Below, piece after piece: positions 52,853-59,647 of a DNA stretch of 64,000 nt. The number at the start of each line of letters is the position of its first letter. The stretch's first letter is position 1. The translations under genes and the position numbers were made by a program. The DNA comes from an uncultured Saprospiraceae bacterium (GTDB lineage Bacteria > Bacteroidota > Bacteroidia > Chitinophagales > Saprospiraceae): positions 62,001-126,000 of the forward strand of contig CALEYL010000008.1 in the NCBI GenBank assembly GCA_937926205.1, read 5' to 3'. The notes under the pieces were generated by a model that did not search any database, was not told where the DNA came from, and saw only the letters and a program-made list of their open reading frames with translations.

Positions 52853-53344
52853 TTATTTTTTCAATTCTGCTTTGCTCCATTCAAGTCCTTTATATATTTG
52901 GTCGTGACTGACTAACCATTCTGCTTTTTCTTCATCTATGAATTCTATTTTTCTTTCGTCAATTACTTTGTCAAAAACAGACTTATTTACTTCATAACTA
53001 TGAACTTTGTCAGAATAAACAATTTTAGTCTTAAAGCCAAGACTTGTTTCCGTTAGTAAAAGTCCTCCAACATACTCGTCTTGAAAGTCAAATGGCAGGA
53101 AAATTTCGGTTCTTTTTTTTGCTTCCCCAATTCTGTAATTCCAATAGTCAACAAGTTTCGTTGTCGCATAGTTTAAAACATAGATATCTTCAATTCCATT
53201 GTCTTTTAACTCTTCGTCACTTATTTCTAAAAAGTCAAACAAATAGTAACTGTCTCCAGTTTTCGAATATGCCGGCAAGTTGTCAATTTTCAAAAAAATG
53301 TCACCGTGTCCGCTACCTAATTTGTCAACTATTATTCTTATCAT
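52853..53344 (-). CDS. Hypothetical cassette-like protein, 163 aa
   Basis: A soluble protein without signal peptide: MIRIIVDKLGSGHGDIFLKI at the start, EDIYVLNYATTKLVDYWNYR in the middle and WLVSHDQIYKGLEWSKAELK at the end. The first half looks like a compact beta-alpha domain. I do not recognise a family. It is bounded by F2 copy c (29 bp before its start) and F1 element a (9 bp after its stop), so it fits a single-gene cassette. Confidence 0.72.
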   Translation of the reverse strand: MIRIIVDKLGSGHGDIFLKIDNLPAYSKTGDSYYLFDFLEISDEELKDNGIEDIYVLNYATTKLVDYWNYRIGEAKKRTEIFLPFDFQDEYVGGLLLTETSLGFKTKIVYSDKVHSYEVNKSVFDKVIDERKIEFIDEEKAEWLVSHDQIYKGLEWSKAELKK

Positions 53345-53372
53345 TTTTCTGGTGGTGTCGTTTTAAAATGCC

Positions 53373-53474
53373 GCATAACTCGTTTATAACCGCTACTTAG
53401 TATCGGTTAGCTACCGAGCCTATAAAGATGCTCTTTTTTCATAAAGAATCAAAAGGCGGGGCGATTTTTTGAAT
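53373..53474. repeat. F2 repeat, copy c (about 100 bp)
   Basis: GCATAACTCGTTTATAACC, CTACTTAGTATCGGTTAGCT, CTTTTTTCATAAAGAATC and AAAAGGCGGGGCGATTTTTT as in copies a and b, but without the 45-bp CATAGCGCATAGC segment and without everything between the two GGGGCGATTTTTTG words of copy a, as if deleted by recombination between them. First box reversed: GTTATGC. Confidence 0.72.
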
Positions 53475-53564
53475 GCTGTTTGTGCTTACGTGCGTATAGA
53501 TTTCAGTTGGCTTACTGCTTTTATGGCCCAGTGTTTCCTGAATGTATCGCAGGTCTGCTCCATT

Positions 53565-55886
53565 TCACCCCACAAAATACATCCCAACCCTCCCCTTTCC
53601 CTTCACCGCCAATTCCCCGCGATATTGGCAGTTATAAACCTCCTTCACCAGCGCGTACGTCTCTTCCGACAAATTGATCTTTCCGGCTTCTCCGGCGCCT
53701 TCCAGACGGCTGGCCATGTTGACCGTGTCGCCCCAGATGTCGAAGGAGAATTTGTGTTTGCCGACCACCCCGGCGACCAAAGGGCCGCTATGTATGCCCA
53801 CGCGCATTTGCCAGTAAGGGCGCCCGGCAGCGTGGCGTTCGCGGAGACGGTTTTCGATGAATGCCTGCATGTCGAGGGCGGCGGCGACGGCAGCAACGGC
53901 GTGGTTTGGCAGCGGGGAGGGCACTCCCCCCACGCACATGTAGGAATCGCCGATGACTTTGATTTTTTCCAGGCCGTGGCTTTCTGCGATCTCATCGAAG
54001 CGGATGAAGCACTCGTTCAGTTCGGCCAGCAGCTCTTCCGGCGACATCTGGCTGGCCAGACTCGTAAAATCACTGAAGTCGGTGAACAGCACGGTAGCTT
54101 CAGCATAGCGGCGCGGGGTCGTCTGGCCGGTTTCTTTCAGCTCCCGGGCGGTTTCGCCGGGCAGGATGTTGAGGAGCAGCACTTCCGATTTGTGGCGCTC
54201 CGATTCCACTTCCTGATTTTTTCGGGCCAGCAGGCGGTTGCTGCGCCGCGACACCTGCCAGCCGATGGCGATGAGCAGCACAATCAGCGCCAGCGCAGCG
54301 CCCAGCAGGTAGGCATAGCGCTGAAAATTGCGCTGCCGTTCCAGTTCCAGCTCACTGATGGCTTTGTCTTTGTTCAGGAGGTCGATCTGCCGGGCGGCAT
54401 CGCGCTCTTTTTCTTCCAGTTCCAGTCGTTTGAGGGCTTCCTGCTGGGTCACTTCGGCCAGGTTGCGGTCGGCTAAGGCACTGCGCAGTTGTTCGGCGGC
54501 TAATTTCAGTTCCGAGCGGGTGCGGAGGGCCGCCAATTGCTCATTTTTAAGTCTGATGGCATTGATTTCCTGTTGCTGGCGCAGCAGACGCAGCTCGCTT
54601 TCCCGGTTGGCAGATTCCAGCACCACTTTATCGGCGTTGATGCGGATGCGTTCGTTGTCGGCCTGCAGTTGTCGGATGGCCAGCGACTGCACTTCCTGGT
54701 CGGCGAGCAGGAGCTGGATGTCTTTTTCCGCGCGTTCCATTTGCGATACTTGCTGGTCCAGTTGGCGGCGGCGCAATTCCGCTTCTGCTGCCAGCGCCTC
54801 TTCGATGCGGATGTGCTGCTGGTAATAGTCGATGGCCTGCACCAGTTCGTAACGCGCCTGGTAAATGTCGGCGCCGGTACGGTAAACCTGGCTGAGCAGG
54901 GCGCGGTCCTGCTGCGCTTTTTCACGGGCCGATTCGAAGTAGCGCAGCGCACGCACCAAATCGCCCTGACGCAGGCATATGGAAGCCGCTAAATGGTCAA
55001 GTTTTGCCCGTTCGAGGGTCGACGGCCGAAGGTTTTCCCGTGCCTCTTCGATGTATTTCAGTGCCAGGGTAGCGTCCTTGCGGTTGAACGCTGCGATGGC
55101 TAGGTTGTGATATAGGTTGAGCTGCTCTTTCAGGGGCAGGTATTTGCTCAGTTCCAGCGTCAGCTGAAAATAGCGGTAGGCATCGTCCGTTTTGTTTTCG
55201 CGATGATAGGTATAGCCGATGTTGTTCAGGGCGGCGGCCAGTTCCGGCAATTGTGCATTGTCGCGGGCCATGGTTTCGAGCCGTTGGTAGTATTGCCGCG
55301 CTTCGGCATATTGTCCGGTCTGTTCGCATAAAGCGGCCAATTGCGTCAGCGCTTCCACCGTTTTTTTTGCCGGGCCGCTGCCGGAATAATGTGCCAGCAG
55401 GGCGTCGTATGCCATGCGGGCGTCGTTGGGGCGGTCAAGTTGCCTGTACAGGGTTGCCATACCGCTTAGCAGGGCTTCCCGCTCGCTGGTCCAGCGTTCA
55501 TCAGGCAGGCGGTTCCAGGCTTCCTGATAGTAGCTCAGCGCTTTTCCGGCAATGCCTTCATCGCGGTAAGCGTCGCCAATCTGCCGGAGGATTTGACGAT
55601 GGGTGCCCACAGCAGCGTCATTTTTGCTCAGGTAGCGCTCCGCTTCCAGCCAGTAGCTTACCTGCTTCAGTCGGTTCCCCCGAAACTGCACCGCAAGGGC
55701 ACTGGCGCTGGCGATAATGGACGCTGCGTCGTTGTTTTGCCGGGCGCTGCGCAGACAATCTTCCAGGGCATCGGTAATTCGCACGGAATCGGTCAGCGAC
55801 AAAGCCTCTGAAACACAGGATTGGGCGGCAGTGCGGGAAGGCCCCAGCAGGAATAAACAAACAGCAAAGAAAAACCAGCGTGCCAT
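53565..55886 (-). CDS. TPR-repeat class III adenylate cyclase, third paralogue
   Basis: A 773-residue cyclase, GC-rich unlike its two paralogues. Signal peptide (MARWFFFAVCLFLLGPSRTA), TPRs about 70-360 (GKALSYYQEAWNRLPDERWT, AEARQYYQRLETMARDNAQL), a long coiled coil (about 370-520, many Glu/Arg/Gln), transmembrane helix YLLGAALALIVLLIAIGWQV, transducer LLLNILPGETARELKETG and cyclase domain: VLFTDFSDFTS, EKIKVIGDSYMCVGG, FDIWGDTVNMASRLEGAG, giving both metal Asp residues, the ATP-selecting Lys and Asp, and the Asn and Arg. It starts 6 bp after the stop of the TonB receptor gene, so the receptor and the cyclase are one operon. Confidence 0.92.
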   Translation of the reverse strand: MARWFFFAVCLFLLGPSRTAAQSCVSEALSLTDSVRITDALEDCLRSARQNNDAASIIASASALAVQFRGNRLKQVSYWLEAERYLSKNDAAVGTHRQILRQIGDAYRDEGIAGKALSYYQEAWNRLPDERWTSEREALLSGMATLYRQLDRPNDARMAYDALLAHYSGSGPAKKTVEALTQLAALCEQTGQYAEARQYYQRLETMARDNAQLPELAAALNNIGYTYHRENKTDDAYRYFQLTLELSKYLPLKEQLNLYHNLAIAAFNRKDATLALKYIEEARENLRPSTLERAKLDHLAASICLRQGDLVRALRYFESAREKAQQDRALLSQVYRTGADIYQARYELVQAIDYYQQHIRIEEALAAEAELRRRQLDQQVSQMERAEKDIQLLLADQEVQSLAIRQLQADNERIRINADKVVLESANRESELRLLRQQQEINAIRLKNEQLAALRTRSELKLAAEQLRSALADRNLAEVTQQEALKRLELEEKERDAARQIDLLNKDKAISELELERQRNFQRYAYLLGAALALIVLLIAIGWQVSRRSNRLLARKNQEVESERHKSEVLLLNILPGETARELKETGQTTPRRYAEATVLFTDFSDFTSLASQMSPEELLAELNECFIRFDEIAESHGLEKIKVIGDSYMCVGGVPSPLPNHAVAAVAAALDMQAFIENRLRERHAAGRPYWQMRVGIHSGPLVAGVVGKHKFSFDIWGDTVNMASRLEGAGEAGKINLSEETYALVKEVYNCQYRGELAVKGKGRVGMYFVG

Positions 55887-55892
55887 AGTGCG

Positions 55893-58199
55893 TTATTTCA
55901 TCCGGTAAGATAATCCGATAAAAGTTGTGCGCCCGCGCTGGGGGTTGTACAACAGGTCGTCGGGGCCGCCGCCACTCAGTCCGGCGTATCTGGTATTGCC
56001 CGCATTTTTCATCGTAAAAACAAATTGCACCTGCTCTGTAATCCGAAAATGCCCCACCAGATCGAGGTTGTAAAAGGGCCACTGGTAGTTAAAACTGCTT
56101 TTGGCCTGCGCCGCATCCGGGGCGGTAACCGAACGGTGGTACATCCCGGACAGGTATTGCTGGTTGATCTGTACGTGAATCCCTCGTGTGATTTGTACAA
56201 AAGCATTGCCCTGGATCAGCCATCGGGGCATTTCCCGCACAAAGGGCAGTTCCTGTCCGTCTGCCAGCACTTCGCGGCCTTTTCCCCGCTGAATTTGCAG
56301 ACTAAAAAAGCTGGCCTTGCTCCGCCCTAATCCCCGTTGGGTGAAATTCAGCCCCCAGGCTTGCCAGTGCAGCTCCCCGGCCTGATTGGCATAATCCTGC
56401 ACGACAAAAACTGTGGCAAAAGGGTCATTGTTCTGAAGCGGCAACGGGGCAATCAGGTTTTCAGCAAGTTGCCGGTGCCAGTTGATTTCTATTTCCCAGG
56501 ACTTTTGCCGCCACGACAGCGCTGCTTCCCAATTGTTGAAGCGCTCCGGCTCGAGGGCTTGTTGAATAGCATAGAGCCGTATAAAAGGATTGGACGTAGC
56601 GCCAAAGTTTTCGATTTTGTAACGGTCGGCATGGTAACTGGCATAAGGCGGCAGCACCGCTGCACCATAAGCGGCTCTTACACGCAAAGTACCGAAAGGC
56701 TTGTATTGGATAGCTAAACGCGGCAGGTTTACGCTTTCGCTAAATTCCGGGTTGTACCGTCGCAAGCCTGCCATCAAACTCAGTTTGGGCCAATGGGCAA
56801 ACCCCTGTGCAAAAAAGCTGTTTTCACCTTCGCTGTAAAAGCGGAAAAACTTCGATTCTTCTATAAAGGCTTGCTGCGCATCATAAGGCCGGGCCAGAAA
56901 ATACTCATTATCGCCTTCCTGTAACTGCCCAGCCCAGCCTGCGGTGAATTGCAACCAGGAAAAAGGCTGGTAGAATAAAACCGGCTCGAGGCGAACAGTG
57001 AAGGCGTTTGCCGTATTGTAACGACGGCCTGAGAAGTAGCGGTTGAATACATAATTGTTTAGCGAATCTGTCAAAACAGGGTCGCCGTTGGCGTATACCT
57101 GTACCACACTCCGGAGATTTTGATAAAGCGCAGATTCGAGAAAAGTCGTCGATCCCTGAAGATCCGCTTCGTAGTTGAGGGTATTGAACATGACGCGCAG
57201 GCTAAATCCATTGCGAAAGGTTTTGGCATAGCTGATGACAACCTGACTGAAGATTTCCCCGGTAAAGGTCCCGTTATCTGCATAAGATACAGCGCCGGGT
57301 TGCCGGCCCAGCGCGCTGTGGTCGCGGCGGTAATGGGTGCTGCCGGAAAATTGCCAGCCCCGCCACTGAATATCCACTCCAAGTTGACGGCTTTCCCGGG
57401 GCAGGGTGCCGATGTAAGGCAAATAATTAAAGGGAATGAAAGGCCGGTAATTGGGATTCTGAACCAGCAGGAGGGTGTCTATCGGGTAGTTTGCCGGATC
57501 CAGAGGAATGGCTCCCTCAACGCGCAGATTGGGGGTTCGGGTGTGACTGCCATATAGCCGGTACCGCAATCCGCGCTTACTGGTGCCCATTTTCCCGCCA
57601 AAAGCGACATTGATGTCGGTATAACCCGAAACGCCGACAAAGAGATCGGCATCGGCGTAAGCGGGACGTTCAGTTTGTTGCAGGATGATGTTGATGACGC
57701 CCGCAGCGGCAGCCTGGTCGTAGACGTCAGCAGCGGGGCCGTATGTAATTTCGATGCGTTCCGCCTGTCGTATGGGCAATTGGGCGCCAAGGGGTAAGCC
57801 CTTCAGGTTGCCGGTGCGCAGGGGAATGTCGTTGATGAGGATTCGGGTATAGGCATTTCCCAGAACGCCCCGCATGAGGAAAGTTTCACCGAGGTCAGCT
57901 GATCCGGGTTGCGACACCCGGAATCCGGGCAGGTTTTTGAGTACATCAGCGAGGGTAATGCAATTGTTGCGGCGAATCTCTTCTTTGGTCACAATGTACA
58001 TCCCGATGGGCAGGTCGTCCGGATCCTGAAGGTTACGGGTGCCTGACAGTACTTTTCCGAGCATCCCGGTATCTGCCGTCGTAAAAAGATCCGAAGTCAG
58101 CAGTCGGTTGAGCCGGGGCGGCAGGCTGTCTGATTGCGCCTCTACGCGAACAATCGCCGCCAGGGTGATGCAGAAACAGCAGAGCAACAGGTTTCTCAT
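55893..58199 (-). CDS. TonB-dependent receptor linked to an adenylate cyclase
   Basis: A 768-residue outer-membrane receptor. Start at 58199 gives signal peptide MRNLLLCCFCITLAAIVRVE. The plug domain begins at about residue 40 (MYIVTKEEIRRNNCITLADV, LKNLPGFRVS, GVLGNAYTRILINDIPLR, ERIEITYGPAADVYDQAAAA) and about 550 residues of barrel strands follow, ending GLSYRMK. No carboxypeptidase-like N-terminal extension and no cargo-specific motif, so the ligand is unknown. The cyclase gene follows within 6 bp, implying that the ligand taken up or sensed is tied to cAMP signalling. Confidence 0.88.
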   Translation of the reverse strand: MRNLLLCCFCITLAAIVRVEAQSDSLPPRLNRLLTSDLFTTADTGMLGKVLSGTRNLQDPDDLPIGMYIVTKEEIRRNNCITLADVLKNLPGFRVSQPGSADLGETFLMRGVLGNAYTRILINDIPLRTGNLKGLPLGAQLPIRQAERIEITYGPAADVYDQAAAAGVINIILQQTERPAYADADLFVGVSGYTDINVAFGGKMGTSKRGLRYRLYGSHTRTPNLRVEGAIPLDPANYPIDTLLLVQNPNYRPFIPFNYLPYIGTLPRESRQLGVDIQWRGWQFSGSTHYRRDHSALGRQPGAVSYADNGTFTGEIFSQVVISYAKTFRNGFSLRVMFNTLNYEADLQGSTTFLESALYQNLRSVVQVYANGDPVLTDSLNNYVFNRYFSGRRYNTANAFTVRLEPVLFYQPFSWLQFTAGWAGQLQEGDNEYFLARPYDAQQAFIEESKFFRFYSEGENSFFAQGFAHWPKLSLMAGLRRYNPEFSESVNLPRLAIQYKPFGTLRVRAAYGAAVLPPYASYHADRYKIENFGATSNPFIRLYAIQQALEPERFNNWEAALSWRQKSWEIEINWHRQLAENLIAPLPLQNNDPFATVFVVQDYANQAGELHWQAWGLNFTQRGLGRSKASFFSLQIQRGKGREVLADGQELPFVREMPRWLIQGNAFVQITRGIHVQINQQYLSGMYHRSVTAPDAAQAKSSFNYQWPFYNLDLVGHFRITEQVQFVFTMKNAGNTRYAGLSGGGPDDLLYNPQRGRTTFIGLSYRMK

Positions 58200-58240
58200 G
58201 TACAGGGTTTGAATTAGCAAAGCAATATGAGTGCTCTTTT

Positions 58241-58470
58241 TTAGAGCGTTTGCTCGCCAGCACTTTTTAACAACTCATTGAGAATTTTAAGGGAATAATA
58301 CCGCTTATGCTCAAGCAAAAGGAGAAATATAGGGCGTAAAGCTTCGATCATTGTAATTCATCCCATACTGCGCGGGGGAGATAGTATTCATCAAATATTT
58401 GATCGAGCAACTCAAGATGCTGAAGCAGCAACAATGAAATTATTGGACTTGTGTCAGCTATCAGGATCAT
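58241..58470 (-). pseudogene. DUF3368 PIN-domain toxin, internally deleted
   Basis: Directly after the antitoxin stop (no spacer) the frame reads MILIADTSPIISLLLLQHLE, then LPRAVWDELQ and a TGA at 58350-58348. The opening with Asp in ADTSPI is the N-terminal strand of DUF3368 PIN nucleases. In the next frame, from about 58348 to 58241, the end of the same family appears: IEALRPIFLLLLEHKRYYSL and KILNELLKSAGE. About 80 central residues, holding most of the acidic active site, are missing and the frame is broken. The toxin must be inactive. Confidence 0.75.
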
Positions 58471-58731
58471 TTACAGGCGCTTCAATAACTCAATATCCTG
58501 TTCCACATCCTCCATACTCAAACTTGAAATAGAAATATTTAAGGAAGAAAGTACTTTTTCGAAATCATAACGGTGATACCCTGCCATTTTTGCGGCACTT
58601 GCAAGGCTCAGCTTACCATGCTCATAAAAACTGATGGCAGCCCAAAGTAAAATATCCTCCCCAAACTCCTTTGGCGATCTATTCATCGAAACCAGGAGAG
58701 ATGGTTCAACCTGCACTTCTATGTTTAGCAT
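58471..58731 (-). CDS. UPF0175-family antitoxin
   Basis: An 86-residue protein of the UPF0175 group, antitoxins that pair with DUF3368 PIN-domain toxins. Landmarks: LLVSMNRSPKEFGEDILLWA, ISFYEHGKLSLASAAKMAGY and HRYDFEKVLSSLNIS, the helix-turn-helix by which it binds DNA. The ATG at 58731 is taken; an upstream frame extension would need a TTG. The partner gene directly downstream is broken (58241-58470), so this is an orphan antitoxin. Confidence 0.85.
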   Translation of the reverse strand: MLNIEVQVEPSLLVSMNRSPKEFGEDILLWAAISFYEHGKLSLASAAKMAGYHRYDFEKVLSSLNISISSLSMEDVEQDIELLKRL

Positions 58732-58918
58732 AATCCGACACAATGTTAGTTTGAAGGATAAAGATACAACATTTTATTTTTGAAGTGCTGGATATCTTTT
58801 TAGCTTTTGGACTCAGATATTCAACCAAAAAGCGAAGAATTGTCCGTTATCAGCATGCGTCTTGAAAAATTAGGGCGGGCAACCGGGTATTTGTTTTAGT
58901 TTTGCCGAAAATAACAAC

Positions 58919-59536
58919 ATGAATATCGCAATTATAGGCACCGGCAATGTCGGCGGCGCACTGGCTACTCAATGGTCAAAAGCAGGTCACAACCTGTTTC
59001 TGGGGGTTCAGGACCTCCAAAAATTCAAAGGCATGGCCTTGCTGAACAATCCCAACACGTCGGTACATCAGGTTCAGGAAGCCGTCAATCAATCTGAAGT
59101 CATCCTCGTGGCTACCCCTGCAACAAGTGCTGCCAGGGTTGCCCAATCGCTGGGCGATACGACCGGCAAAATCATCATCGACGCCATGAACATCGTGATG
59201 GGCCGCGGACCGCAAGGCTTTACCAATACAGCAGACGCCATTTTGGCCAATACCGAATCGACCGATGTGGTGAAATGTTTCAACACCACCGGCTTTAACA
59301 ACATGCTGAATCCTAAATACGGCGACCTGGCCATTGATGCTTTTGTGGCGGGAAACAGCGTTCGAGGCAAAGAAGCGGCCATTCAACTGGCTCTTGATGC
59401 AGGTTTTGGCGCCTGTTACGACATCGGCGGTAATGACAAATTTGAACTGATGGAACAATTTGCTTACTTCTGGATCAACCTGGCGATGTCTCAGGGGCAG
59501 GGACGGGAAATCGGTTTTAAGTTGCTGAAACGGTAA
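58919..59536 (+). CDS. F420-dependent NADP oxidoreductase-type protein (NAD(P)-binding)
   Basis: A 205-residue Rossmann protein, the only clear plus-strand gene of the window. MNIAIIGTGNVGGALATQWS is the GxGxxG dinucleotide site; VILVATPATSAARVAQSL and GKIIIDAMNIVMGRGPQG follow the pattern of F420H2:NADP oxidoreductases and related reductases of Bacteroidota, which probably do not use F420. The C-terminal GGNDKFELMEQFAYFWINLA helix is also typical. Substrate unknown. A separate promoter must lie in the 187 bp between it and the antitoxin gene, which it faces away from. Confidence 0.86.
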   Translation: MNIAIIGTGNVGGALATQWSKAGHNLFLGVQDLQKFKGMALLNNPNTSVHQVQEAVNQSEVILVATPATSAARVAQSLGDTTGKIIIDAMNIVMGRGPQGFTNTADAILANTESTDVVKCFNTTGFNNMLNPKYGDLAIDAFVAGNSVRGKEAAIQLALDAGFGACYDIGGNDKFELMEQFAYFWINLAMSQGQGREIGFKLLKR

Positions 59537-59647
59537 GCTTCGTCTCATAGAGTCTAAGAGGGCTTTGATGCGAAAAGTAAGGTGATACGGCGTTTTTACC
59601 AGACTCCGCGACATCATTTAACACAGCGTTCCACGGAGTTTCACTTC

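Noticed and set aside
53565..55000. Long plus-strand frame opposite the GC-rich cyclase
   Set aside because: It is the antisense shadow of a well-supported cyclase gene; high GC removes stop codons by chance.
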